Shown in pieces: positions 53,810 to 63,512 of a stretch of DNA of 64,000 nucleotides (position 1 is its first letter; each line of letters opens with the position of its first letter). The DNA is taken from positions 4,211,338 to 4,275,337 of the forward strand of contig OY282457.1 of assembly GCA_958296235.1 (NCBI GenBank). Reading direction: 5' to 3'. This DNA is from an uncultured Candidatus Binatia bacterium (GTDB lineage Bacteria; Desulfobacterota; Binatia; Bin18). The position numbers and the translations under genes are program-made. The notes beneath the pieces were generated by a model. It saw nothing but the letters and a program-made list of their open reading frames with translations. It was not told the DNA's origin and searched no databases.

Positions 53810-55024
53810 ATGAAGTTTAATCTTTTTGTTCTACCGACCATCCCGGCGACGTTCGAGGAGCGCGAAAGACTCCGCCCTATCGGTCGCAACAACGACAAAT
53901 ATCAGGAAATGCTCACGGAGTTGCGTGAGATTGCTCAGCTGGCCGAAGCGCTCGGCTTCGATGCCATGTCAACGACTGAGCACCACTTTCACTCCGAGGG
54001 CTATGAGGCGTCTATTGCGCCGCTGATGCTGTATACCGACCTTGCGGCGCGGACCGAGCGTATCAAGTTTGCCTCACTTGGACTGGTCTTACCCACCTGG
54101 GACCCGCTCCGGGTCGCGGAAGAGATCGCCGTTCTCGATCATTTGACCAAAGGTCGCTTTATTGCCGGCTTTGCCCGGGGCTATCAGGATCGTTGGACCA
54201 ATGTGCTTGGGCAGCACTACCATGTGACTGGCGCGCCTATGGATGGCTCTGAAGTGGATGCGCATAACCGGGCGGTCTTTGAAGAGGTCTTCAAAATTAT
54301 GAAGACCGCCTGGACCGAAGAGTCCATTCGGCTCAAGACCAAATATTACGAAGTCCCGGCGCCCTATGAACACGGCATTCAGCGCTGGCCGGTCGCCAAA
54401 AACTGGACCTCGAAATACGGGGCTGAGGGAGAGGTGGATGAAAATGGGGCTGTGCAACGGATCTGTGTCGTCCCCAAACCCTACACCGATCCGCACCCGC
54501 CGATCTGGCAACCCTTCTCAGTCAGCGAGAAAACGATCCGCTGGTGCGCCTCTGAGGGGATTGTGCCGTGGATTCTGATTTCGCATCCACCCTCGTTCCG
54601 GGAGCTGTGTGAAGCCTATCGTGATGAAGCGGCCAGACATGGCCGGACTCTCGAACTCGGACAGAGCGTCGGCGCTTTTCGGTCGGTGCATATCGGGAAT
54701 ACGTATACCGAAGGCTATTCTCTGGGGGCGGAAACGCAGGGAGCCGGATTCATCCAATACTTCGCCGGGTTCGGCTTCTTTGAAGCCTACCGCTACCCTG
54801 GCGAGACAACACCCGTTCCCTGGAAGTTCGAGCGTATGGTCGAGGCGAAGTACTCTCTGGTCGGGACTGTGGATGATGTCAAACGTGAACTGGAAGCGCT
54901 CCAGAAGAATTCCAATATTGAGTGGTTTGGCTGGTTCTTTGATCAAGGCATGATGCCGTGGGAAGAGACCAAGCGTCAGCTCGAAATCTTTGGGACTAAA
55001 ATCCTGCCGGAATTCAAAGACTAG
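53810..55024 (+). CDS. Luciferase-like (LLM class) monooxygenase
   Basis: A 404-residue luciferase-like protein with MKFNLFVLPTIPATFEERER, AMSTTEHHFHSEGY, and EIAVLDHLTKGRFIAGFARG. It is longer than the other LLM proteins here, as are limonene or phthiodiolone-type members. The ribosome site is GGAGAAAG. It ends the run that began at 49547. Confidence 0.85.
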   Translation: MKFNLFVLPTIPATFEERERLRPIGRNNDKYQEMLTELREIAQLAEALGFDAMSTTEHHFHSEGYEASIAPLMLYTDLAARTERIKFASLGLVLPTWDPLRVAEEIAVLDHLTKGRFIAGFARGYQDRWTNVLGQHYHVTGAPMDGSEVDAHNRAVFEEVFKIMKTAWTEESIRLKTKYYEVPAPYEHGIQRWPVAKNWTSKYGAEGEVDENGAVQRICVVPKPYTDPHPPIWQPFSVSEKTIRWCASEGIVPWILISHPPSFRELCEAYRDEAARHGRTLELGQSVGAFRSVHIGNTYTEGYSLGAETQGAGFIQYFAGFGFFEAYRYPGETTPVPWKFERMVEAKYSLVGTVDDVKRELEALQKNSNIEWFGWFFDQGMMPWEETKRQLEIFGTKILPEFKD

Positions 55025-55090
55025 GCTTCACTCTGGGCATTCCTTCTCTCTGTATCGAGCGTGTCTTCGAGGGCTAGGCAAGTGGAGCGG

Positions 55091-55954
55091 ATGTGCGTCC
55101 AACGCGTGAGTAAGCGCAAAGAGAACAGCCTGCATATCCTTCTCACTGGCGCGGGCGGTCAGCTAGGCCATGCCGTTCAAGGAATCTTCAGCAACCACAC
55201 GGTTGTTGCCTGCGACCGACGGCAGCTCGATATCACTCACCTTGACGCGGTTCGCGCCGCGGCCGCCTCGTATGCTCCCGACCTGGTGCTCAACGCCGCC
55301 GCGTATAATGCTGTGGACCAGGCGGAGCAAGACCCTGAGGCCGCGTATCGAGGAAACGCCCTTGGCCCGCGCAACCTTGCCCTTGTGACCGCGGCCCGTG
55401 GGATTCCGCTCCTGCACCTGTCCACGAATTATGTTTTCGACGGACTGAGCCGCAGGCCGTATCATGAATTTGATACGCCTTACCCCCAGTCGGTGTATGG
55501 ACACAGCAAGCTCGCCGGAGAGGAGGCGGTGCGGGCCTTGAATCCAAAGCATTATATTGTTCGCACCTGTTGGGTGTACCACACGCACGGAAAGAATTTT
55601 GTACAAACCATGCGGGCCCTCTCTCAGCAGCCCGAAGTCCGGGTGGTGAACGATCAATTTGGGTCTCCGACCTATGCGCCGCATTTAGCAACCGCCCTGG
55701 CCCGGCTTGTGACAACAGAAGCCTTTGGGACCTACCATCTGGCCGGTCGGGGTGGCGCGAGCCGCTTTGACCTCATCCAGACCTTATATGCTCTCCTTGG
55801 CGTTCGTTCTCAGGTGAAACCCATTCTGAGTACAGAGATGCCTCGCCTGGCAAAATGCCCCCCTTATGCGGTACTGACAACGCTCCAAGAGCCGGCTATC
55901 CAACTCCCCCCCTGGCAAGATGGCCTTGCCCAGTTTGTGCAGTCTGCGCTATAG
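55091..55954 (+). CDS. dTDP-4-dehydrorhamnose reductase-like protein
   Basis: A 287-residue RmlD-like SDR: ILLTGAGGQLGHAV for NAD(P), LDITHLDAVRAA, LSTNYVFDGLSRRPYHEFD, and the Y-x-x-x-K in YGHSKLAGE. The start is uncertain; ATG 55091 is chosen over GTG 55061 and GTG 55106. No other rml genes are nearby, so the true sugar substrate is open. Confidence 0.8.
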   Translation: MCVQRVSKRKENSLHILLTGAGGQLGHAVQGIFSNHTVVACDRRQLDITHLDAVRAAAASYAPDLVLNAAAYNAVDQAEQDPEAAYRGNALGPRNLALVTAARGIPLLHLSTNYVFDGLSRRPYHEFDTPYPQSVYGHSKLAGEEAVRALNPKHYIVRTCWVYHTHGKNFVQTMRALSQQPEVRVVNDQFGSPTYAPHLATALARLVTTEAFGTYHLAGRGGASRFDLIQTLYALLGVRSQVKPILSTEMPRLAKCPPYAVLTTLQEPAIQLPPWQDGLAQFVQSAL

Positions 55955-56080
55955 CCGGACCATTCTCGCCTATGAGGACTTTACGCGGATCAAACGCGGT
56001 CGTCACCAGCTCCGTATCCAAATATTCCGTAATCTGCTCCCGTAGAGGAGGGGGGCGGAGCGTGACCCCGCTCCACAGAC

Positions 56081-56854
56081 CTACAAATGACTGAGCGCTC
56101 CCCCTTCAATCCAGACGGTCTGGCCGGTGATAAAGCCCGACATGTCTGAGGCCAGATACACTGTGGCCTCGCCGACTTCAGATGGCTGCGCTAGGCGTTT
56201 GTGCGGCAAATAGCGCCGCAACTGTTCCTGTACCGCGGTATTTTTGAGCAGGCCCATGCCCTCGGTCCAGCCCGCTCCAACGGCATTGACCGTGATTCCG
56301 CTTCGAGCCCATTCAAGGGCCAGGGCGCGGGTCAGATTAAGGACCCCGCCTTGCGCCGCGCAATACGCGCTGCCATTGATCATACCCCGCTCGCCGAGCA
56401 ATGAGACAATATTGATAATCCGTCCGTTGTGTTGAGCCAGCATGGGCTCGACTGCTGCCCGGCAGGCAAAATACACGCCTGTCAAATTGACCTCCAGCAC
56501 CCGCCGCCATTCCTTGGACGAAATGTCACGCAGCGGCTTGGCAAACGGCAGGTCGTGAGCATTGACGAGAATATCGAGAGCGCCAAGTGCTGAGACCGTC
56601 TGATGCACTAGTGTCCGCACGTCAGCTTCGTTGGCTGCGTCTATCGTCTGAGCCAGGCTCTTTCTGCCCTGGGATTGAATTGCATCTCGGCAGGAGAAGA
56701 CAGCCTCCCGTTCGCGCGCTGTGGCAAGCGTTGAGCCTACGGCGACATCCGCGCCGGCCTCGGCCAGCGCACATGCCGCCGCCCCGCCAATCGCCGAGCT
56801 GGCGCCGAGCACCAAGGCGTTTTTGTCCGCTAAAGAAAACGCGGCCAGGCTCAT
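56081..56854 (-). CDS. SDR-family oxidoreductase
   Basis: A 257-residue SDR with ALVLGASSAIGGAAA and the Y-x-x-x-K position altered: SAYCAAQGGVLNL has Q in place of K, so catalysis may be lost or changed. The upstream NNAG motif reads NAHD. The ATG overlaps the stop of the SDR at 56851 by 4 bp. It may be a non-catalytic partner of that SDR. Confidence 0.78.
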   Translation of the reverse strand: MSLAAFSLADKNALVLGASSAIGGAAACALAEAGADVAVGSTLATAREREAVFSCRDAIQSQGRKSLAQTIDAANEADVRTLVHQTVSALGALDILVNAHDLPFAKPLRDISSKEWRRVLEVNLTGVYFACRAAVEPMLAQHNGRIINIVSLLGERGMINGSAYCAAQGGVLNLTRALALEWARSGITVNAVGAGWTEGMGLLKNTAVQEQLRRYLPHKRLAQPSEVGEATVYLASDMSGFITGQTVWIEGGALSHL

Positions 56855-57666
56855 AGGCTTTCCTCTTCGAGCGGAATGACCGGAGCAAATCCGCACGGAG
56901 CCTGCCCTCCTGCCAGGCCGCCGCCCTCCAGCGCGAGCATTTGACCGTTCATATAATTGGACATGTCCGAGGCCAGGAAGACACAAGCCGGTCCCAGCTC
57001 GGCATCCTGGCCGACCCGCCCAACCGGTATGAACTTCCCACCGCGCCAAAATTCGAGCAGTTCGGGATCATCGTGTGGAAAGATGCCGGGCAGAATCAGA
57101 TTGGCCTGGATGTTCTGCTCGGCGTAATTCATTGCCAGAGCGCGGGTAAAATTGATTAATCCGGCCTTGGCCGCGGTATACATATAATTATTCTTTGCTG
57201 CCCGGACACCGAAACCGGAAGTGATATTGATGATCTTCCCACCGCCCTGCTCGACCATGAAGGGCAGGGTCGCCCGGCAACAGTACACCGCGCCCGAGAG
57301 ATTGGTATCCACGCCCACATGCCAATGCGTATCGGGAATGGTATCGAGCGGGCGAAACATGCCTTTCGTCGCTCCGCCGGCGTTGTTGACCAGGATGTCA
57401 ATCTGACCGAATGTGACTCGTCCGGCTTCGATCAGGGCGTTGACCGAATGGGAATCCGTAATATCAACGTGGACCGCCAGGCTGCGGCGGCCTTGGGCTC
57501 GAATGAGAGCGGCAGTTTCATCAATCTGGTTCTGCGTTCGTGAAGCGACAACAACGTCAGCTCCAGCTTCCGCAAGATCGAGGGCAATTGCCCGGCCCAA
57601 ACCACGCCCCGCCCCGGTTACCAGGGCAATTTTCCCGTCCAGCCGTAATTTATCGAGTACGCTCAC
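56851..57666 (-). CDS. SDR-family oxidoreductase (FabG-like)
   Basis: A 271-residue classical SDR with TGAGRGLGRAIALD, NNAGG, NITSGFG and YMYTAAKAGLINF (Y-x-x-x-K present). The start is GTG at 57666 with GGAGGAGGTTAC before it. Its stop overlaps the downstream SDR start, so the two are coupled. Confidence 0.85.
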   Translation of the reverse strand: MSVLDKLRLDGKIALVTGAGRGLGRAIALDLAEAGADVVVASRTQNQIDETAALIRAQGRRSLAVHVDITDSHSVNALIEAGRVTFGQIDILVNNAGGATKGMFRPLDTIPDTHWHVGVDTNLSGAVYCCRATLPFMVEQGGGKIINITSGFGVRAAKNNYMYTAAKAGLINFTRALAMNYAEQNIQANLILPGIFPHDDPELLEFWRGGKFIPVGRVGQDAELGPACVFLASDMSNYMNGQMLALEGGGLAGGQAPCGFAPVIPLEEESL

Positions 57667-57738
57667 GTAACCTCCTCCGTGTCCGCGTACCCCAGGAAAT
57701 GGACGAATTCCCGGGCTATTGCAAGGGCCGAGAAATGA

Positions 57739-58428
57739 ATGCGAGTATCGGAAGATATGGGTGACTTCGATACTCCTGAATCCTGGTCCGACTTCATCGA
57801 AGGACCCGTCTACCCTGACAACGCCGTCCCCTGGCTGCATGACCCGGCCTACTCGACTATTCTCGAACACCCTGGACTGCGCGACTGTATCGGGCGTCAT
57901 ATTGCTCCTGCCTTGCAGCAAGCCATTGGATTGGTTCAGGCAATGGCCCAGGTGCATGTCTTGGACGTCGTCCGCAGTCACCGTCCGGCAATCGGCCTCA
58001 GCCTGGGCTTTGGCAGCAATGCGCAAGAACCCTATGAGCTGCTCAAGGCGTGTGAACTGAACTGTGTCCACGCCTACGAATGGATCGGCGAACATATCGT
58101 TGAGGCAGCCAGGGCATGTGAGACGCTCCGCGTGAATGAACCGCGGCTCACGGCACGCATTCGCCTGCATCACGGGACGGTGAGTGACCTGAGCGCACTG
58201 AACACCTCTTCCATTCATCTCATCTACACCGCCAATATGTTCAACCGTGAGATTCCCATGAGCGGAGATACGTTTAAGCGGTCCATGCAGGAGATTGTGC
58301 GTGTCCTTGCTCCAGGGGGATGCCTGATTAGCCGCGGTTCAGCCGGTGTGCTGGAGCAGTATCTTGCTCAATATCTTCAGGTCCTGCTGGAGAATCCGCT
58401 GGTTTCTGTGCTGCAAAAAGAGCCCTGA
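57739..58428 (+). CDS. Methyltransferase-like hypothetical protein
   Basis: A 229-residue protein with a Rossmann-type core: IGLSLGFGSNAQEPYELLKA, ARIRLHHGTVSDLSAL, and a late motif MQEIVRVLAPGGCLISRGS as in SAM-dependent methyltransferases. The N-terminal part differs from common families. Start at 57739 or 57757. Function is tentative. Confidence 0.6.
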   Translation: MRVSEDMGDFDTPESWSDFIEGPVYPDNAVPWLHDPAYSTILEHPGLRDCIGRHIAPALQQAIGLVQAMAQVHVLDVVRSHRPAIGLSLGFGSNAQEPYELLKACELNCVHAYEWIGEHIVEAARACETLRVNEPRLTARIRLHHGTVSDLSALNTSSIHLIYTANMFNREIPMSGDTFKRSMQEIVRVLAPGGCLISRGSAGVLEQYLAQYLQVLLENPLVSVLQKEP

Positions 58429-58453
58429 CCGGCTGGGAGCGAGTGAATCAGCC

Positions 58454-58843
58454 ATGATCTGTCTTGACCACGTTCACATCTTTTCCTCTGACATAGAGAA
58501 GACGCTACGCTTCTATCAGACCATGTTTGGGGCGCGGCTCGTGTACGATGCCATGCTTGTAGGACAGCGGAATATCCGCCTTGATATTGGAGGGCAGGCG
58601 CTGCACATCTACGCGCAAAAACCTCGGAGCGCAGATCGGGGTTTGGTCCATCATCTGGGTATTCGGACTGATGATCTTGCGGGATTGATTGCCCATATGC
58701 AGGCAAACGGAGTCGTCTTTCGGAAAGGCATTGTTGAAGACACGCCTTTTCGCTACGCCATGTGTGAAGCGCCGGACGGCGTCCTGTTGGAACTCTATGA
58801 GGTGAAGCCAGGCGGGGAATGGATGGTCGGGGAGGGAGGGTAG
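58454..58843 (+). CDS. VOC/glyoxalase-family protein
   Basis: A 129-residue VOC-fold protein: CLDHVHIFSSDIEKTLRFYQ at the start, HHLGIRTDDLAGLIAHMQ in the middle, and DGVLLELYEV at the end. The H-E metal ligands (H6, H76-region, E near the end) are plausible. It starts 25 bp after the previous gene, at ATG 58454. Confidence 0.8.
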   Translation: MICLDHVHIFSSDIEKTLRFYQTMFGARLVYDAMLVGQRNIRLDIGGQALHIYAQKPRSADRGLVHHLGIRTDDLAGLIAHMQANGVVFRKGIVEDTPFRYAMCEAPDGVLLELYEVKPGGEWMVGEGG

Positions 58844-59045
58844 CGCGCTCCTGGCCTGGCGCTGGGGGTCGTTCTGGCGTCACCGAAGGCGCGCGCATTC
58901 GTTTGGCAGGCCAAGGCGGAACGGGCAGAAGTATGGGAGAAAATGGCGATGTCTTTCTCCCTTCTCTTGAGAGTGTCGCGCTTTGCGCGGAGGTATGAAA
59001 CGCGCTACAACCGCAGGCAAGCCTGAATGAGGGAGAAACAGATTC

Positions 59046-60248
59046 ATGCCCAGCCTGCCACTCGAAGGTCTCAAGGTCGTTGACATTGCCGTCTTGTTCG
59101 CAGCACCAACGATTTCCCAGAATATGGGCGATTTTGGGGCGGAGGTGATTAAGGTCGAACATCCGAGAATGGGGGATAGCCTGCGTTCTCTCGGGGCAAC
59201 CAAGGATGGCGTCCCCTTGTGGTGGAAAATTACCAATCGCAATAAAAAATGTATTACGCTCAACCTGAGCGCTCCAGAAGGCCAGGAGATTCTCAAGCAG
59301 TTGATCGCTGACGCCGATGTCCTGACAGAAAATTTCCGGCCGGGAACCCTGGAAAAATGGGGCCTCGACTGGGAGACCCTGCACGCGATTAATCCCCGCC
59401 TGATCGTTGTCCGGGTATCCGGGTTTGGTCAGACCGGGCCCTATAAAGACAAACCAGGATTTGGCACCCTGGCCGAGGCCATGAGCGGCTTTGCCCACAT
59501 TACCGGCCAACCGGACGGACCGCCGACCCTGCCCGGTTATGGTTTGGCAGATTCCATGGCTGGCCAGTTTGGTACCTGGGCGGTTATGTTTGCTCTCTAC
59601 GAACGGGACCATAAGAGCGGCAAAGGCCAGATGCTTGACCTGAGCGTCTTGGAGCCATTGTTCACGACAACCGGCGATCAAGCGCTTGCCTATGACCAGC
59701 TTGGCGTCATTCAGCATCGAACCGGGAATCGTGTGCCGTCCATTGGCGCTCCCCGCAATACCTATCAAACCAAGGACGGTCACTGGCTCGCACTTTCGGC
59801 CAATGCGCCGGCCTTGGCCAAACGAGTTTTTACTGCCATTGGTCGGCCCGAACTGAACGATGATCCACGCTTCGCCGACAACCGCGCCCGGATTGCGCAT
59901 ATTGACGAAGTCGATGCCATTGTTGGCGGCTGGATTGGCGCGCGCACTGCCGAAGAAGTCCTGAAACGATTTGACGAATTCGAGTGTGCCTGCGCACCAG
60001 TGTACGACATTACCGGAATTCTCTCCGATCCCCATTTTCAGGCGCGTGAGACGGTCACCACCGTTGCTGACCCGGAGTTGGGACCCATCAGAATGCAGAA
60101 TGTCGTCCCGAAATTTTCTCGGACGCCTGGTACGATACGCTGGTCGGCGCCCACCCATATGGGACACCACAACGAAGAAATCTATGGGCAGCGGCTCGGT
60201 CTGTCGTCGCAGCAATTGGTGGAATTAAAAGAAAAGGGGGTGGTCTGA
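59046..60248 (+). CDS. Class III CoA-transferase (CaiB/BaiF family)
   Basis: A 400-residue class III CoA-transferase with LKVVDIAVLFAAPTISQNMG, AEVIKVEHPRMGD and GKGQMLDLSVLEPLF, which holds the expected catalytic aspartate. It overlaps the CitE-like gene start by 1 bp (TGATG), suggesting CoA activation followed by lyase cleavage. Confidence 0.87.
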   Translation: MPSLPLEGLKVVDIAVLFAAPTISQNMGDFGAEVIKVEHPRMGDSLRSLGATKDGVPLWWKITNRNKKCITLNLSAPEGQEILKQLIADADVLTENFRPGTLEKWGLDWETLHAINPRLIVVRVSGFGQTGPYKDKPGFGTLAEAMSGFAHITGQPDGPPTLPGYGLADSMAGQFGTWAVMFALYERDHKSGKGQMLDLSVLEPLFTTTGDQALAYDQLGVIQHRTGNRVPSIGAPRNTYQTKDGHWLALSANAPALAKRVFTAIGRPELNDDPRFADNRARIAHIDEVDAIVGGWIGARTAEEVLKRFDEFECACAPVYDITGILSDPHFQARETVTTVADPELGPIRMQNVVPKFSRTPGTIRWSAPTHMGHHNEEIYGQRLGLSSQQLVELKEKGVV

Positions 60249-61135
60249 TGTCACGACTGCGCCGGAGTGCATTATTTGTACCGGCAAGTAGCGAGCGCTT
60301 CTTTGTCAAGGCCAAAGAGTCGGCGGCGGATACGCTGATCTTTGATCTGGAGGATGCGGTGGCTCCTGAGCGCAAGGCCGCAGCGCGTGAGACGCTGCGG
60401 GAGGTCCTGCAAGACGCCGACTTTGAGCGCTTTGAGCGGACCGTGCGTATTAACGGGCTTGATACCCCATATTTCCTGGATGACGTGTTAGTCATGGTTG
60501 AGGCTGGCGCCGACGGCCTGGTCGTACCCAAGACCAACAGCGCCGAGAACATTCGGTTCGTGGATCAACTCGTTTCCCTGGCCGAGCAACGCGCCGGACG
60601 CCAGCCCGGAGACGTTGTCCTGATTCCCTTGTTTGAACAGCCCGAGGCAATCGGCAATGCGTTTTCCATTGCCTCGGCAACGTCCCGGATTGCCGGCATC
60701 GCCTTTGGGCATGGCGACTTCTCCTTGTCCATGGGGATTAAAGCCGCACCCTCAACCGACGGTGTTGTTTTACAAGCGCGTTGTCAGGTGGTCATGGCAG
60801 CCAGGGCTGCGGGCGTGACACCGATTGATAACGTCTATCTCGACATAAAAGATCTCGACGGTTTACGCACAGAAACACAGCAGGGCAAGGCTCTCGGTTA
60901 CGAAGGCAAGGCGTGTATTCATCCCGGCCAGGTTGAGCCCGTGAACGCCGTGTACACACCGACCGCAGAAGAAGTCGAGTACGCGCGCGCCCTGGTTGCC
61001 GCTTTTGAACAAGCTGTGGCCGCGGGTCAAGGGGCCGTCTCCTTCCAAGGGCGGATGATTGATGGACCGATTGCCGACATTGAAAAAATCGTATTGGACC
61101 GGGCGCGCAAGGCCGGCAGGGACGTCCCCGCTTAG
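60248..61135 (+). CDS. CitE/HpcH-type CoA-ester lyase
   Basis: A 295-residue HpcH/CitE family protein. The N-terminal RSALFVPASSERFFVKA, the acidic metal site FDLEDAVAPERK, IPLFEQPEAIGN, and GKACIHPGQVEPVN are diagnostic. Such enzymes cleave malyl-, citramalyl- or hydroxymethylglutaryl-like CoA esters. Coupled to the CoA-transferase at 59046. Confidence 0.87.
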   Translation: MSRLRRSALFVPASSERFFVKAKESAADTLIFDLEDAVAPERKAAARETLREVLQDADFERFERTVRINGLDTPYFLDDVLVMVEAGADGLVVPKTNSAENIRFVDQLVSLAEQRAGRQPGDVVLIPLFEQPEAIGNAFSIASATSRIAGIAFGHGDFSLSMGIKAAPSTDGVVLQARCQVVMAARAAGVTPIDNVYLDIKDLDGLRTETQQGKALGYEGKACIHPGQVEPVNAVYTPTAEEVEYARALVAAFEQAVAAGQGAVSFQGRMIDGPIADIEKIVLDRARKAGRDVPA

Positions 61136-61148
61136 GAAACCGTGGTCT

Positions 61149-62090
61149 ATGGCTCGCGATGCTCTGAAACACGGCTCGGCCTATGTGAACGGCGTCCGTT
61201 TACATTACGTTACGCAAGGCGCAGGTCCACTGCTTATTTTGCTGCATGGGTTTCCCGAGTTCTGGTATTCGTGGCGGTATCAAATCCCGGCTCTGGCGAA
61301 ACATTTCACGGTCGTGGCGCCAGACATGCGCGGTTACAACGAGAGTGATAAGCCGAGCGGTGTCGCCCATTATCATATTGACCGGCTGACCGGGGATGTG
61401 CAGGGTCTCATTCGCGCCTTTCATGAAGAACGGGCCGTCATTGTCGGCCATGATTGGGGTGGCGGTGTGGCCTGGTCGTTTGCCGCCAACTATCCGCACC
61501 TGACTGAACGCCTTGTTGTTTTGAATTGTCCCCATCCAGGCGCGTTTCAGAAAGCGCTGCAAGAGAATCGCCAGCAGCTTCGACGTAGCTGGTATATCTT
61601 CTACTTCCAGCTTCCGTGGTTGCCTGAGCTGGGTCTGCGTTTGTTCAGTCGTCGCTTTATCGCGCAGGCGTTTCGGGGCATGGCCGTGCGGAAAGAGGCT
61701 TTCCCCGACGAAGAGCTGCATAAATATGCCGAGGCATTGGCGACCCCCGGCAGTGCTCGGGCCGCTATCAATTATTACCGCGCGGCGTTTCGCCACCGTC
61801 TCCGCCACGGCACCATTCACCTCCCCCAAATCTCACGCCCGACTCTCCTGATTTGGGGGGAAGAAGATACGGCTCTGGGAAAAGAGCTCACCTATGACAT
61901 GGGCGGGTACTTCAGCGATCGTTTTGAGATCAAATATATCCCCAAGTGCAGTCATTGGGTCCAACAGGAGCAGCCGGAATTGGTGAATCGGTATCTGCTG
62001 GAGTTTCTGTTGGCAGAAGAGAGCACAGGAGAGGCCAAGCTTTCTCCCCAGCCACCCTTGACCCAGGCGGCTTCATCCGGCTCTGATTGA
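61149..62090 (+). CDS. Alpha/beta hydrolase, epoxide hydrolase-like
   Basis: A 313-residue protein with the HGFPEFWYSWRYQIPAL oxyanion loop and an aspartate nucleophile in VGHDWGGGVAWSFA, the pattern of epoxide hydrolases and haloalkane dehalogenases. The catalytic acid lies in LIWGEEDTALG and the histidine in CSHWVQQEQPE. The ATG at 61149 fits the fold start. Probably hydrolyses an epoxide or fluoroacetate-type substrate. Confidence 0.86.
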   Translation: MARDALKHGSAYVNGVRLHYVTQGAGPLLILLHGFPEFWYSWRYQIPALAKHFTVVAPDMRGYNESDKPSGVAHYHIDRLTGDVQGLIRAFHEERAVIVGHDWGGGVAWSFAANYPHLTERLVVLNCPHPGAFQKALQENRQQLRRSWYIFYFQLPWLPELGLRLFSRRFIAQAFRGMAVRKEAFPDEELHKYAEALATPGSARAAINYYRAAFRHRLRHGTIHLPQISRPTLLIWGEEDTALGKELTYDMGGYFSDRFEIKYIPKCSHWVQQEQPELVNRYLLEFLLAEESTGEAKLSPQPPLTQAASSGSD

Positions 62091-62126
62091 GGCAGGCGGT
62101 GGGAAGCCGGCGGATGTCCGTATCCC

Positions 62127-63296
62127 TTACTCTACCGGCCGAAATGCAAAGCGTGGGTCTGCGGCCCGAATTTCGGCCTCCGGCAGGCCGAGTTCTCGAC
62201 GGACCATATTCGTGCCTTGAACCAGAGCGATACATTTGTAAAAGGCAATCCGTCGCGAGAGGCCTTCACGCCCAAAGCCGCAGTCTGCGGTAATAATGAG
62301 CCGTTCCGGCGGGACGTATTCGAGCGCTCGACGAATCAAATCGGCGATCATCTGGGGCGGCTCGACGGTGGTGACTGTGTGGTTGATGACGCCAATGGCG
62401 ATTTTTTTGTCTGTCTTATAGTGCTTGAGCAGCGGCAGGTCGCGGCCTTGGTTGCTCGCTCCTTCCAGGGTGAGGATATCGGCATTGAGTTGGAGCAGGT
62501 GCGGCAGTGAGCGTTCATAACTGGGTCGCTCCCAATAGAAGCTCTGCTGGTTGGGATTGCCCCAGCAGGTATGCGCCCAGACCTCCGTATTGACGCCCTC
62601 GACTTCACGGTTGAACGCCTGGGTATAGGATTCCAGTTCTTTGTCTGTTGCCGGTGGGGTTGTGCAGCAGGCGAAATGATGGGGCGGTTCTTCGATCTGG
62701 ATGACAGGGCAGCCCGCATCTGCCAACTCCCGTAACTCTTCATTCAGCGCCGCGGCCAGGTCCATGACCAGGGCGTGATCGGTTTTATAGTACTCATTCC
62801 ACAGCATCATGGGCAGGCAGGTGGCGCTGATCGAGCCGAACTTCACCGGTTTGCTGGTCATCTTCTGCGCGGTTTTCCAGAGGGCGGAAAAGTGCAGGGG
62901 ACCGCGCGTCACTTTGTCCGTGACCGCCGGCGGGTGGTAGGCTTCCTGGACCTCGTACAGGATATGGCCAGGCTTGATATCCGCATAGTCGAGAAAATGC
63001 GAAGAGTCGCGAAAGCCACTCACACCGTTGAGGCGTTCAATCGTATAAAAAAACCAGGAGCGTCCGCCCACTTCCAGATCAAAACGGGTGTCGCCATCGG
63101 TGAAGATATCAAGACCGGCCTGCTCTTGCTCGTTCATATAACAGGCCACCGCGTCAATATACTGCTCCCGATAGAGTGAGTCGCCCATCGCGACTTTGAA
63201 CGGTCGCCCTCGCAAGCTCTCGGTAAACCAGGTCGGCTTTGGAAATGATCCGACCATAGCCGTTGGCAGCTTTTTATCTTTTGTGGCGTTAAACAT
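62127..63296 (-). CDS. Cobalamin-independent methionine synthase-like protein (MetE C-domain type)
   Basis: A 389-residue UROD/MetE-like barrel. The zinc-binding residues are seen in VWAHTCWGN (H-x-C) and ITADCGFGRE (C). It matches the single-domain MetE relatives, which use diverse methyl donors, rather than the two-domain enzyme. The ATG at 63296 follows AGGAGGAGTGACG; the GTG at 63302 has a poor spacing. Confidence 0.84.
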   Translation of the reverse strand: MFNATKDKKLPTAMVGSFPKPTWFTESLRGRPFKVAMGDSLYREQYIDAVACYMNEQEQAGLDIFTDGDTRFDLEVGGRSWFFYTIERLNGVSGFRDSSHFLDYADIKPGHILYEVQEAYHPPAVTDKVTRGPLHFSALWKTAQKMTSKPVKFGSISATCLPMMLWNEYYKTDHALVMDLAAALNEELRELADAGCPVIQIEEPPHHFACCTTPPATDKELESYTQAFNREVEGVNTEVWAHTCWGNPNQQSFYWERPSYERSLPHLLQLNADILTLEGASNQGRDLPLLKHYKTDKKIAIGVINHTVTTVEPPQMIADLIRRALEYVPPERLIITADCGFGREGLSRRIAFYKCIALVQGTNMVRRELGLPEAEIRAADPRFAFRPVE

Positions 63297-63512
63297 CGTC
63301 ACTCCTCCTGCTTGAGCCGTAGCGCTGGCGAATCATACACCCTGTGGCCGGGCGACTGTCAAGCGGGAGAGGCATGGTCGGGCCAAGCCCGGGAGCGCCG
63401 TCATCCGACGGCAAGTATCCATGCTGGGCGCTTGGTGTAAAGTGTGCTAGAGGCTGCTGGGAGACGAGCCTGGGATCGACACCACCGACCAAAATAAGAA
63501 AAGGAGTAGGCC

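Noticed and set aside
58844..59045. Interval before the CoA-transferase gene at 59046
   Set aside because: No gene, terminator or repeat could be supported in these 200 bases.
58377..60215. 612-codon antisense frame over VOC and CoA-transferase genes
   Set aside because: The plus-strand genes have clear motifs and starts, while the antisense product is an unrecognisable Arg/Gly/Pro-rich sequence.
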